From: CBDCBA01 sp965214125
GTDB taxonomy: Bacteria; Planctomycetota; Phycisphaerae; Tepidisphaerales; Tepidisphaeraceae
DNA: 64,000 nucleotides
Direction: 5' to 3'
Assembly: GCA_965214125.1 (NCBI GenBank)
Contig: CBDCBA010000034.1
Span: forward strand, 1 to 64,000
In this document: one piece after another, positions 26,201-35,000 of the stretch
Layout: the number at the start of each line of letters is the position of its first letter
Numbering within the stretch: position 1 is the first letter of the stretch
Program-made: the position numbers and the translations under genes
The notes under the pieces: generated by a model
What the model was told of the DNA's origin: nothing
Databases searched by the model: none
The model's input: only the letters and a program-made list of their open reading frames with translations

Positions 26201-29200
26201 TCGGGGCGGTCGAAGGAGTCGAGCAGGCCGTCGAAGCTCTCGGTCAACGCCACGCGGCGGCCCAGGGCGTCGTGGTCGTAGAGGTCGACGATCCCCCGCG
26301 GGTCGATCGTGCTCCCCACGCGGCCGGCGTCGTCGTAGCGCGTGCTGGTGACGAGCACGCCGTCGCCGCGGGCCGGGACCGTGGCGGGGCGCGTGTACGC
26401 ACCGCCGCCGTTGGTGCCGACGTTGACCGAGTCCGTCGGGCGGTTCAGGGCGTCGTGGTAGGCCGCCGCGTAGCTCACGCGGGCCGGGACGCCGCCGTTG
26501 GCGTCGCCGAGCGAGCCGGTGCCCGTCGCGTCGTGGTGGCGTTGCTTGGTCGTGGAGAGGATCGCGTTGCCCGCGGCGTCGTATTCGGTGTGGTGCTCTT
26601 CGAGCACGATGTCGCCCGTGACGGTGGAGGCGTCGGCGTACGAGCTGTCCCCGCCGCCGTCGGTCAGGCTCGTGAGGGTGCGGCGGCCGGCACCGTCGCA
26701 AGCGTGCTTCGTCACGAGCCCGCCGGGGGCGGCGCTCTTGATCGTCAGCCCGCGGGCGTCGTACCAGGCGTTGCTCGTGAGGTAGTCGCCGAGGACCCCG
26801 GTGGTGGGGTTTACGCTGTAGGTGCGCTGCTCGTAGACGCGGCCCCGCTCGTCGAAGTACGTGCGGCTGTCGTGCGATCGCTGGCTGCCCGGCGCCAGCG
26901 GCACGCCGCTGCTGTCGGTGCCCCAGGCGAGCGAGCCCTGGCCGGCCCCGAACCGTTGCGTGCGCGTGGCGCGGCCGAGGTTGTCGAGCGTCGTGTAGGT
27001 GTAGGCCACTGCGGACGCATTGCCGCTGCCCAGGTCCTCCACGCCGGTGCGCGTCAGCACGAGGCGGTTGCGCCAGTCGTGGTCGTAGAGCGTCACGCGG
27101 TTGCTCGCCGCTGTCGCGTCCACGTGCTGGACCATGCGCGTCAGAGTGCCATCTCCCGATCCATTGTGGTCGTACTCGTAGGTCGCGACGACCCTCAGGT
27201 TGTTCGCCGGGTCCGTTCCCTCCGGGTCGCCGTGCTTGCCGCCGGTGGCGTCGGTGCCCGTCCAGACGCTCAGCAGCCGGCTCTGCCCGTCGTGGACGCG
27301 CCACGTAATCGTGCCGTTGGCGTCGGTCATCACCTCCGCACGCCCCCGCTCGTCGTAGGCCGTAAAGCTCTCGTGCCGCACCCCACCACCGCTACCACCG
27401 CCGCCACCGCCCGCATCTCCCGCCGCTCCCAGTTCTGCGGTGTTGGTGGCGTAGGCGAGGCTGTCGAGGTCGTGGTAGCGGTCGGCCTGCACGACCTGGC
27501 CGCTGGCGTTGGTGATGCTGCGCGACAGCGTGTGCAGCGTCATCGACGCGATCGACTCCGTGCCCGCCGGCCGCAGGTCGCCCGCCGAGCCGGTCGTGTT
27601 CAGCGTTCCGGTGTAGGTCAAGGATTCGTTGAAGACACGCCCCACGTCGTCCGTGCCGCTCTTGCCGTCGTGGTCGAACGCCGCCGCATCCCGCACCTGG
27701 CGACTGACCTGCACCGGCCCGGTCGTCTCCCCGGTGGTGGGGTTCCAGCCGGGGTAGACGCGGGTCTCGTAGTCGGCGTCGTTGTAGACCGTCCACGTCA
27801 CGTTGCCGTTGGGATCCGTGACCTTCACCGTCCGCCCCAACTCGTCGGCGATCGCCCGCGTCTCCAGGTGCAGCGCCGCCGGCAGCCCCGCGTCCCGCGT
27901 GATGCCCAGCGTGCTGGCCTTCACCCCGGCGTCGAGGTCGAGCTCGTCGCCCGCGTCGGCGATCGTGCTGTCGACGGTGGCGGGGTCGGCGTCGACCACG
28001 CGCAGCACCGCGGCGCCGGTCACGGCGTCGTAGCCGGTAAAGCTCAGGTGCCCCGCCTCGTCCTCCATCCACACCACGCGCCCCTCGCTGTCGTACCAGC
28101 TCGTGGTCGACTCGGCCGTGCCGGGGCCGTTCTGCGCGGCCGTGGCGGCGGCGAAGTGCGTGGTCATCGACTCCACCTGCACGCTCCCCGCGTACCAGGT
28201 GAAGTCGTAGCTGGTAGTGATCCCGCCCGTGTTGTCGCTGTTGCGGTAGCGCGTCGTCTCCGCCAACTGCACGCTCGTCACCCCCCCACCACCGCCAGCG
28301 GTCCGCCGCTTGTAGGCGAGCTCGGCGAGGGTCACGTCGTCGTTCGCGTCGCCGTCGAGGCCGCGGGATTGCGCCACGCTCGCCAGGTAGCCCAGGGCCC
28401 CGCCGGCGGCTATCTCGGTCGCGTTGTCGTCGCCGCTCTGGCTACCGTCGTACCAGTCGTAGAGCCAGACCAGCCCGGCGGTCTCCGAGACGCCCGACGC
28501 CTTGCCGGTGGTGGGGTTGAAGCCGATCAGGTCCGGCTCCGTCTCGTCGGGGCCGCTGGCGGCGATCCCCGCCAGGGCCGAGGGCTGCATCGCCACGAGC
28601 AGCCGCCCATCGTCGTCGTAGCGGAAGGCCTCCACAGAGCGCTCCACGGGGCCGCCCGCATCGTGCTCCTCGTAGACCTGCATCACGACCTGGCCCATCT
28701 CGTTCGTGTAGACCACGTTCCGGTCGTTGTCGCTCCACGCGGCGGTCGTGTCCGGCAGGTACTCGGTCGTCTTCACCCGCCAGATGTTGCGCTCGATCGT
28801 CTCGTAGTTCTCCGTGCCGGCGACCGACGCGGCGTCGTTGGTCTCGTACTCGAACTTGAACGTTCCCTGTCCGCCCGCGCACGAGCTGCACCCCTCGCCG
28901 CCGGCGATCTCCAGCACCACGCGATAGCCGTTCCGCAGGCCGTAGGCAGCGTCCGACTCCCACTTCTCGTACTCGAAGTAGTGGTCCACGAACGGCTCGA
29001 TGTCCCCGTCGCTCGCGGTCTCGAAGCTCGGGTACGCGGCCGCCATGCGGTCGAAGGCCTCGCCCTCGAACGCGCTCTTGAGCAGCGTGTAGCCATCCTC
29101 GACCGCGGTCGTGCCGTCGGCCTCGAGCGAGGCGTAGCGGTAATACTTGCCCTCGATCACCTCCGCCGACGTTCCGCCGTCGCGCACCTCCACCAGCTTC

Positions 29201-30360
29201 AGGTCGCCCAACCGCCCGTGCCCGGCCGCCGCGCCGGTCTCGGCCCCCGTGTAGTAGCTGTAGGTCGTCGACCGCTCGTCGGTGTACCCGCCGCTGCCGT
29301 TGGCCACGCCGTGCGTCACGCTCGCCACCCGCCGCACCGTCTCGCCGCCGCCGGTCACGTCGGCGTAGCCGTAGGTGAAGCGCTCGACCGCGGCCGCGCT
29401 CGCGTCGCTCACGTCCACCCGCAGCAGCTCCCCTTCGGTCGTCCCGCCCGTGCCGGCGGCCCACGTGGGCACGACCGTGACCCCGCTGGCCGTCTCGAAG
29501 CGCTCGAACTGCCCCGACAGCACCGGCCCGTCGCCGTCGGCGTCCGGCGCGGCCAGCGCGTGGTAGGTCGTCTCGCCGCCGCGCTCGTCGCGGAGGATCC
29601 AGCTGCCGCCCGCGTCGATCTCCAGCGTGTCCGTCCGCCCGTCCCGCGCCGTCAGCGTGCGCGACGAGCCATCGTTGTGGTAGTCGAAGTAGCGGCGGTT
29701 GCCGCCCGAGTCGATCGCGCCCACCACGCCCGTGGCGTCCCGCCGCGCCGTCGACTCCTCGCCGTTGGCGTCCAGGTCCCCCTCGTACGCCTGCCACGAC
29801 AGGCTCGGCAGCTCCATCACGAACCAGCCGTTGCCCCAGTGCCCCGTGCTGGCGTCGCCCCGCCAGCTCCGCGAGTGGCCCCACCACCGACCGCTCGCGT
29901 CGGTGCTCACGTCGCTCGACCCCACGATCGCCAGGCCGTCGAAGTACCGCACCGGGGCGCGGCTGGTCGTGTTCGCCTCCGGCATGCCGGAGGCCCACCA
30001 CTCATTACCGCCACCGCCGAGCGAGTCATCGGCGGGGTTGCCGCCGATCCCGCTGCCCTCCGCCGGTCCGCTCCACTGGCAGCCGGGAGGTGCTCCTTGC
30101 CCTCTCGCCGAGCCGCAGTCGTCGCTGATCTTCGTCGGGGTGAGCGCTTGGCCGTTGATCCAGACGTCCGGCTCCTCGTCGATGCAGACCGGGTCCTGGA
30201 ACGGCGAGGAGCCCGACAGCAACCGGCGCCCCTCCAACTGCTCGAACACCGGCCGCGTCGCCTCGGCCAACGCTTTCCGCCGCCTGGGGGTGGTGGGGCG
30301 GCCCAGCAGGGCGCTGATCCGGTTCGTCCACGTCGCCGTCGTCTGGATGCCGTTGGCCAT
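23209..30360 (-). CDS. Giant RHS/YD-repeat protein with LEPR-XLL-like N-terminus and DUF4347-like C-terminal domain
   Basis: 2,383 residues from ATG 30360. Residues 42-49 read LEGRRLLS, a variant of the LEPR-XLL motif of planctomycete surface proteins. YD repeats fill about residues 500-2180 (many Y-D-x-x-G-R units such as YDDAGRVG and YDLLGRLTA). They end in the RHS core signature FRDLNRLGRWGRQDPMGYVD followed by WLDPIGL near residue 2183. An extra beta-sandwich (LamG/DUF1080-like, DSFDRPDGSLGAADTGQVWN to STFEDFRFTR) interrupts the repeats at about residues 1370-1560. The last ~197 residues differ in codon use and GC. They contain IGSIRIRSHGSSGSVRIG and ILWTCKTGRSGRFMQLLADL, like DUF4347 domains, with a His/Cys pair that could form a caspase-like dyad. 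The role is probably a polymorphic surface effector. Confidence 0.88.
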   Translation of the reverse strand: MANGIQTTATWTNRISALLGRPTTPRRRKALAEATRPVFEQLEGRRLLSGSSPFQDPVCIDEEPDVWINGQALTPTKISDDCGSARGQGAPPGCQWSGPAEGSGIGGNPADDSLGGGGNEWWASGMPEANTTSRAPVRYFDGLAIVGSSDVSTDASGRWWGHSRSWRGDASTGHWGNGWFVMELPSLSWQAYEGDLDANGEESTARRDATGVVGAIDSGGNRRYFDYHNDGSSRTLTARDGRTDTLEIDAGGSWILRDERGGETTYHALAAPDADGDGPVLSGQFERFETASGVTVVPTWAAGTGGTTEGELLRVDVSDASAAAVERFTYGYADVTGGGETVRRVASVTHGVANGSGGYTDERSTTYSYYTGAETGAAAGHGRLGDLKLVEVRDGGTSAEVIEGKYYRYASLEADGTTAVEDGYTLLKSAFEGEAFDRMAAAYPSFETASDGDIEPFVDHYFEYEKWESDAAYGLRNGYRVVLEIAGGEGCSSCAGGQGTFKFEYETNDAASVAGTENYETIERNIWRVKTTEYLPDTTAAWSDNDRNVVYTNEMGQVVMQVYEEHDAGGPVERSVEAFRYDDDGRLLVAMQPSALAGIAASGPDETEPDLIGFNPTTGKASGVSETAGLVWLYDWYDGSQSGDDNATEIAAGGALGYLASVAQSRGLDGDANDDVTLAELAYKRRTAGGGGGVTSVQLAETTRYRNSDNTGGITTSYDFTWYAGSVQVESMTTHFAAATAAQNGPGTAESTTSWYDSEGRVVWMEDEAGHLSFTGYDAVTGAAVLRVVDADPATVDSTIADAGDELDLDAGVKASTLGITRDAGLPAALHLETRAIADELGRTVKVTDPNGNVTWTVYNDADYETRVYPGWNPTTGETTGPVQVSRQVRDAAAFDHDGKSGTDDVGRVFNESLTYTGTLNTTGSAGDLRPAGTESIASMTLHTLSRSITNASGQVVQADRYHDLDSLAYATNTAELGAAGDAGGGGGGSGGGVRHESFTAYDERGRAEVMTDANGTITWRVHDGQSRLLSVWTGTDATGGKHGDPEGTDPANNLRVVATYEYDHNGSGDGTLTRMVQHVDATAASNRVTLYDHDWRNRLVLTRTGVEDLGSGNASAVAYTYTTLDNLGRATRTQRFGAGQGSLAWGTDSSGVPLAPGSQRSHDSRTYFDERGRVYEQRTYSVNPTTGVLGDYLTSNAWYDARGLTIKSAAPGGLVTKHACDGAGRRTLTSLTDGGGDSSYADASTVTGDIVLEEHHTEYDAAGNAILSTTKQRHHDATGTGSLGDANGGVPARVSYAAAYHDALNRPTDSVNVGTNGGGAYTRPATVPARGDGVLVTSTRYDDAGRVGSTIDPRGIVDLYDHDALGRRVALTESFDGLLDSFDRPDGSLGAADTGQVWNVAKGTWEVQERAAISREAHDGGGMDMAVLEGAADDGAAQARIGELGSGVTWVQWGIVGRFEDADNFYLLKVDNSVKPVRLYERRGGAYTLLWQSSQPAVDGDTLRLEMRGDAARVYLNDALLTTQALPSGGPGGTKWGMASLYDVDSTFEDFRFTRSDDSDANRITRWAYDGNGSVASMTADLPADQEDQTTTYGYAASTTRGDAFFSNSVLTETSYPSVGGSTATDETYTVNRAGQRETWTDRNGTTHAYDYDLLGRLTADEVTAFGTGVDQAVDALTTSYDDAGRVFSLKSLSGTSIVNEVQRHYNGLGQLTEELQEHDGAVDASTLGVGYAYSEMANGANHSRMTGMTYPDGTVLSYDYTATPAGLNDDVSRLSSLTWDATTAEAYDYLGLSTIVGRRHPEADLDLVYYSETGTTGPAGDQYTGLDRFGRVVDQRWVDSSGGGWSDVDRFGYGHDRNGNRLYEENLVQSTLSELYVDPTSGEYDQLDRLTQFSRGTLNTAKDGLTGSASRSQDWDLDALGNWNSVTDETSTTQTRTHDAQNRITGVSGASTPTHSANGEMTADETGQELTYDAWGRVVYIDPDAGLAGNEVHYAYDALARRVETDDGTDHTHLFYSQQWQVLEERADDGSGGAASTAHTQHVWSPAYVDAMVLRDRDTDPNTTGLEERVYVTHDANFNVTAILKHDGTGEWDVVERYLFDPYGERTVLDADWTLAAGNSSPVKWLYGHQGLRYDGAAGLWHARFRDLNRLGRWGRQDPMGYVDGTNLFQYVGSSTISWLDPIGLDRYDFDIVPRDGEDPAMLVSKFLGMFATAFSNGQTYGGDPHRFYIEPTCAEDMAQKIIDKMKELREDDNDAVIGSIRIRSHGSSGSVRIGYNPNLGETHIGKNIDPNSREFSDKLSALLTKLDIYTDDQSDCILWTCKTGRSGRFMQLLADLIGAEVHALTESTDSLTVIRGGGWVITQPGKPVPPASDTPGAPKK

Positions 30361-30663
30361 GCTGCTCGTCCTGGTGAGGGAACATCGCGGCCGGCCGTTG
30401 ACGGGGCTCCGCCCGCCGCCAGTCCGCGACCGCGTTAGCTTGCCAGAACTGCGGCAGCCGTTGCTAGAACAGGTCGTGCGCACTTTTTTGGCACGGATCG
30501 TGCGCGAGTTTTGGAACCGATCGTGCGCGAACACGGTGCCCACGAGCGGCGCGACGCGACCGGCCCCTTTGGCGGAAGCGGCCGGATTCCAAGAAGAAGC
30601 GGCTGTTTCCCTCGCCGGAGGACCGCCAGCGGCCCGCTCGGGTGGTGGGGTGGTGGGGCCGAG
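30361..30663 (-). promoter_or_regulatory. RHS promoter region with three direct repeats
   Basis: This 303-base gap separates the AraC gene from the RHS start. It contains tcgtgcgc three times, at 30474-30481, 30498-30505 and 30521-30528, spaced 24 and 23 bases apart and each within a longer similar unit (ggatcgtgcgcgagttttgg and similar). Direct repeats at about two helical turns are typical of AraC-family operators. No -35/-10 pair could be assigned with confidence. Confidence 0.55.
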
Positions 30664-31620
30664 TCAGGCGCAGCGGGCGAGCGTGCCGGGGGTGAGGCCG
30701 AGAGATTTGTTTATCACGCGGCCCAGGTGACTCTGGTCCGAGAACCCGCAGCGCATCGCCGCCTCGCTCGGACCGCACCGGCCGCTCCGCAGCAGGTCGG
30801 CCGCGGCCATCACGCGCACTTCCCGTACGAACGCCGACGGCGTCGTGTGGACCGTTGCCCGGAACACCCGCGCGAAGTGGATGCTGCTCAGGCCCACCTC
30901 CGCCGCCAACTCCGGCACCGCGATCGCTTCATCCAGGCGGCGCGTTACCAACGCCCGAAGCGCCCGCAACTCGCTTGCACTGAGTTCCGCACGTCGTGGG
31001 CCTGTCCGTCGACGAGGATGGTGGTGGTGGGGGTGGTGGGTGCTGACGAGCCAACTCGCCATCGCCTCGGCCACGAGCGTTGCCGGCGTACCGCCCAGCG
31101 TCGGCGAGGGCCGCTCCAGGTGGCCGAAGAGCGTTCCCTGCAAGCCCGCCAGCTTCGCGTCGGTGATGCAGGGGTCGTCCCGCAGTTCCAGTGCCTTGCC
31201 CTCGACACCCACACGCTGTGCCGCGGCCTCCACGCAGTCGATCGACAGGAGTACCACCCGGCTGTCGAGGTGGCCGCCCCGCCAGTCCCACCCGTGGGGG
31301 CGGCCCGCCGGCACGAACGCCATGAAGGGCCGCTCGTCGCCCGGGCACAGCTTCACGTCGTGCTCGACCCGACCGTCGAGGCCGTCCCAGGCGCAATGGA
31401 CCCTCAGGCACTGGTCGCGCGTGTTGAGGAAGACCAGGCGGTGGTACCCCTCGGCCGCCACCTCCACCTCCGTGGGGTCCAGGCCCAGGAACCGCTCGGC
31501 CACGACGTGCTCGGGCCACCCCAGCCCCGCGCTGGTCAGCACCGGGGCGAACGGCAGCCGCTCCCGCACCTCGGCCGGCGACAGGCCGCCGCCGGACTTC
31601 TCTCGATTCTCTCGCGCCAT
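30664..31620 (-). CDS. AraC-family transcriptional regulator
   Basis: 318 residues from ATG 31620; the frame is open further upstream, but MARENREKS is the best start. The N-terminal ~190 residues form a sensing domain without a recognisable cupin signature. A His/Arg-rich linker (STHHPHHHHPRRR) leads to the C-terminal double helix-turn-helix: LDEAIAVPELAAEVGLSSIH followed by FARVFRATVHTTPSAFVREV, then AAMRCGFSDQSHLGRVINKS. It is upstream of, and on the same strand as, the RHS gene, with repeated sites in between. It is a candidate activator of RHS expression. The ligand is unknown. Confidence 0.9.
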   Translation of the reverse strand: MARENREKSGGGLSPAEVRERLPFAPVLTSAGLGWPEHVVAERFLGLDPTEVEVAAEGYHRLVFLNTRDQCLRVHCAWDGLDGRVEHDVKLCPGDERPFMAFVPAGRPHGWDWRGGHLDSRVVLLSIDCVEAAAQRVGVEGKALELRDDPCITDAKLAGLQGTLFGHLERPSPTLGGTPATLVAEAMASWLVSTHHPHHHHPRRRTGPRRAELSASELRALRALVTRRLDEAIAVPELAAEVGLSSIHFARVFRATVHTTPSAFVREVRVMAAADLLRSGRCGPSEAAMRCGFSDQSHLGRVINKSLGLTPGTLARCA

Positions 31621-31829
31621 CTGCACCACCGGGCCAGAACCGCGACACGCCGGCGGCCCGCAGAACGAACGCGGGCGGATGGCGCATCTGTGACGTCTGG
31701 CCGACCATTGTCGCGTGGAGCGAGGCCGATGCAACACCTGTTGCAACGGGCAACCGCCGCACCCACCACCCGCCGTCAGCACCACCTCCGCCCCGCGTGA
31801 CAACGCAACGGGGGGAGGCCTAGACCCCG

Positions 31830-33596
31830 TCAGGCGATGAGGGTGTCGGAGAACGGCGAGGCGTCTTCCTCGCCCAGCAGCGACTCCAGCGACCCCCACG
31901 TCCCGCCAAGGCCCCGAACGGACGCCGGGCCGGCACTGAAGAAGGTCGCCCCGCCCCCACCACTCGTTGGGCCACCCCCACCTCCACCACCGCTTCCACC
32001 ACCACCACTCCCGCCACTTCCTCCGCCCCCGCTGCCGTTGGCGTAGCGGAAGAGCGTGTAGCCGCCGGTGGCCATTGCCGGCCGGTTGCCGCCGTCGACG
32101 GCCAATTCGGCGTCGGAGGTCAGTTCGAGCACACGCCCGGTCGTGCCGGTGCCGGTGTTGTCGGCGAATCCCATGTCCGTTGCGCCCGTGGTGCCGTCGA
32201 GGCGCACGAGCGTGGTGTCGTCGCCGTAGGGTGCCAGCACGGCGTAGACCGCGTTGTTCACTGCGTCGTAGGCGAGCTCGGTGTTGCCGGTCGACTGCGG
32301 CGTCGCGCCGGTCATGGACCAGTGCGGGTAGACCACGCCCACTTCGTCCAGGTACGGCGCGGGCAGGCCCGAGGGGGCGACGCCGAAGCTCTGGTCGGGG
32401 CTCCCATCGGAGTTGTAGCGGGCGACGAAGAAGGCCGTGGGCGTGTTGATCATGTGCGGGGCCCCGCCGCTGGTCTCGAGGAACTTGACGCCGGCCACGA
32501 GGAAGTCGCCATCGGGCAGCACCTCCACGGCGAGCGAGCGCTGGCCGCCCCAGCCGACGAACATCGCCGAGGCCGGCGCGTGCTCGATGTCGTGGCCCAC
32601 CTGGGCCGGACCGGCGCGGCCCGACGGGAACGTCACGGGGCTGCCGGCGTCATCGAGGCGCCACACGAGCAGGTGGTTCTCGGGAATCTGATTCTGGAAG
32701 CTGTTCTGCTCGATGCCGCCGGGTGTCTGCACCGCCCCGAGGTAGACGTGCGGGCCACCCGCGGGATGGACGGCCACGTCGGCGACCTCCAGGCTGTCGG
32801 CCGGCTCCTGGCCCGTTCCGCCGCCGGGGCGGCCGTAGGGATTGGCGAACTCCGGGCCCACCAACGTCTGCGCCCGCAGCGTGCCGTCCGCCGACCACCG
32901 CGCGTAGTAGGGCCGGTGGCCGTCCTTGAGCGTCGGCATCCCCTGGTACAGCGCGTTGGCCACAACCACCACGTCGTCGCGCCCGCCCGACTGCTGCGAC
33001 ACGACGCCCGCGGGACGCAGGTCGTGGAAGCCGCGGTCGGTCTGCGGGACGACCTCGGCGGTGTCGGAGGTGTAGTTCATGTCTTGCTGGCCGGTGGCGG
33101 CGTCGAGCTTGCCCAGGCCCAGCGTGTAGTGGCGGACAAAGTCATTCGAGTTGCGGACGTGCGACGCCCCGCCGATGAAGAGGTCGGACCCGTCCTGAAG
33201 GATCCCGCCCGCCGCGCTGTCGACCTGTCCGGCCGCGTTCTGCAGCGGCACGCCGGGGTGCGGCAGCACGTACTGGTTCGGCGACACTCCGCCGGGCCCG
33301 AACGTGGCGTCCCTCGTCCCGGACGCCGCGAAGCGTTCGACGTTCACGAACAGTCCGACACCCTGCTCCGGGCGAGAGGCCGTCGCGAGCAGGGCGCTCG
33401 ACCCGGCCTCGACCTCCATCTCCACGACGTCGTACGCGGTGGCGTTGAACGAGGCCTTGCCGTCGGAGTCGAAGCTCACATCGCGGCTGCCGTCGGAGCT
33501 GAGCAGCCGCCGCGGCTCAAGGCGTTCGAGGAGCGAGGCCTGCGACGCGGGCGCGGCGGGGCGACCGTCGCCAATGGCGCGGGGGGAGCGGTTCAT
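31830..33596 (-). CDS. LEPR-XLL surface protein with delta-60-type repeats
   Basis: 588 residues. ATG 33596 is preceded by taggag at a good distance. LERLEPRRLLSSDG at residues 23-36 is a clear LEPR-XLL motif, which is found near the N-terminus of large planctomycete surface proteins. Delta-60-like units follow (SRDVSFDSDGKASF, TRDATFGPGGV, SPDQSFGVAPSG), which probably form a propeller. Near residues 520-550 there is a Gly/Ser linker of about 35 residues. The end (GGTWGSLESLLGEEDASPFS) has no PEP-CTERM tail. It shares its N-terminal signal type with the RHS protein two genes away. Confidence 0.85.
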   Translation of the reverse strand: MNRSPRAIGDGRPAAPASQASLLERLEPRRLLSSDGSRDVSFDSDGKASFNATAYDVVEMEVEAGSSALLATASRPEQGVGLFVNVERFAASGTRDATFGPGGVSPNQYVLPHPGVPLQNAAGQVDSAAGGILQDGSDLFIGGASHVRNSNDFVRHYTLGLGKLDAATGQQDMNYTSDTAEVVPQTDRGFHDLRPAGVVSQQSGGRDDVVVVANALYQGMPTLKDGHRPYYARWSADGTLRAQTLVGPEFANPYGRPGGGTGQEPADSLEVADVAVHPAGGPHVYLGAVQTPGGIEQNSFQNQIPENHLLVWRLDDAGSPVTFPSGRAGPAQVGHDIEHAPASAMFVGWGGQRSLAVEVLPDGDFLVAGVKFLETSGGAPHMINTPTAFFVARYNSDGSPDQSFGVAPSGLPAPYLDEVGVVYPHWSMTGATPQSTGNTELAYDAVNNAVYAVLAPYGDDTTLVRLDGTTGATDMGFADNTGTGTTGRVLELTSDAELAVDGGNRPAMATGGYTLFRYANGSGGGGSGGSGGGGSGGGGGGGPTSGGGGATFFSAGPASVRGLGGTWGSLESLLGEEDASPFSDTLIA

Positions 33597-33787
33597 AACG
33601 AACTCCTATCGGTTCGAGGCAGGGACTGCGTCGGCGCCGGACGGGACGCCGGACACAGCGACCCCAACGCCGCGATGGCTGTAACGGAATTGCAGAAAGT
33701 GAGGGCCTGCCGGGCCGGCGGTTTGCAGTCAGCAAGCGCCTTCATGTGAAGCAGCACGCGGGCCGTATTGCGAGGAGGTCCGCCGGC
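33597..33787. other. Intergenic stretch between LEPR-XLL gene and glycan cluster
   Basis: About 190 bases. Only the ribosome binding site of the LEPR-XLL gene (taggag near 33603) is recognisable. No hairpin terminator is evident. Confidence 0.4.
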
Positions 33788-35000
33788 TCATGCGACGCCC
33801 GTGTAGATTCGGGCGTCGGTCGCGGCGGCGGTGTTCCAGCTTAAGGTGGCGGTTGCCCAGGTGTGGGCGGCGATGGCGTGGGCGCGGCGTTGGTTGAGGT
33901 CGCACGCGAGGTGGCCGATGGCGGTGGCGAGCGCGGGGATGTCGCCGGGCGGGACGACCGTGCCGCGGCCGTCGGCGAGGAGCATCGGGATGTCGCCGAC
34001 CGCGCTGCCGAGGCAGGCGCACCCGGCGGCCATCGCCTCGGTCAGTTTGATCGGGGCGGCGTGGCGGGTGATCGAGGTGCATCGCCGCGGCACGGCGAAC
34101 ACGTCGAACAGGCGGTAAATCGCCGGCATTTCGCAGCGGTCGACGGTGCGATGGAAGCTGGGCGGGCACGCCCAGACGGGCGGCAAGCGATTCAAGTGCG
34201 GCGCGGCGGGCGCCGTCGCCGACGAACAGGAGGCGCAGGTTCGGCACCCGATCGCGCAGGGTCGCGGCGGCCCTCACCAGCGTGTCGAGGCCTTCGTACC
34301 GGTACATCGTGCCGGTTGTGCCGACCACGAACTGTCCGGCGAGATCGAGTTGCTCCGCGAGCGCAGCGGGCGGCGGGCCGGGCGAGAACCGGCCAGCGTC
34401 GAGGCCGTTGGCGACAACCGTCAGCTTGCTCGCCGTGGCGGGGAACGAGGTGCGGATGAGCGTGCCGAGAGTGTGGCTGGCGGCAATGACGTGGTCGGGG
34501 CGTTTCAGGTGCCTCTCGATGTGCCGGCGGAGCAGGCGCTCGCCGCCGAACCGGCCGAGCCCGGTGGGGCGCATCGCTCCTTCGCTGAAGACGCCCCCCG
34601 CCAGGTCGAACCGAACCTCGGCAACGAACGGCAGTCGCAGGTCCTTTGCCGCCAGTGCGGCGGCCTGGCCGATGGCGTCGGACCAGTGGGCGTGGATCAC
34701 CGTCGCGTTCGTATGCCGGGCCGCGTCCACAACTGCGCGGCGAAGATGCGCCAAGTCTAGGAAAAACGGGCGGAGCGATCGCACCCATTGCTCCCGGCCG
34801 CTCGGCGGGACGACGTCGAGGTGCGCCAGCCAGCCCGCTTGTTCGGGCACGCCTGCGACGCCATAGCAGCCCTGCCGGCTTGTGACTAGAAGCGACGGCC
34901 GCATACCCGCCCGCGCCTGGGCGGCGAGGCGTTCCCAGGAGCGCGTGGTGTTTCCCGTGGTCACGGGACGCCACGCTTCGCAGACGTGCAGCGGCCTCAT
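33788..35000 (-). pseudogene. GT4 glycosyltransferase with one frameshift
   Basis: The start ATG 35000 (MRPLHVCEAWRPVTTGNTTR) overlaps the stop of the deacetylase gene (ATGA). The N-terminal Rossmann domain reads TVIHAHWSDAIGQAAAL and HVIAASHTLGTLIR. The C-terminal domain starts QFVVGTTGTMYRYEGLDTLV and runs to LESLAARLGVPA. Near 34160 the frame breaks. The next frame supplies FHRTVDRCEMPAIYRLFDVF, PIKLTEAMAAGCACLGSAVG and GTVVPPGDIPALATAIG. The last two carry the E-x-x-x-x-x-x-E-like nucleotide-sugar site region of GT4 enzymes. One inserted or lost base separates the two parts, and the product otherwise is full length (~400 residues). It probably adds a sugar to a surface glycan. Confidence 0.8.

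Noticed and set aside
28442..30001. Long Arg/Gly-rich alternative frames on the same strand as the RHS gene
   Set aside because: They are frame shadows of high-GC sequence, without start sites or family motifs.
25129..30438. A 1,769-codon open frame on the plus strand, antisense to the RHS gene
   Set aside because: The protein is Val/Arg/His/Ala-rich with no domain and no hydrophobic pattern. It mirrors the GC-rich codons of the opposite strand, and the RHS frame has clear conserved motifs.
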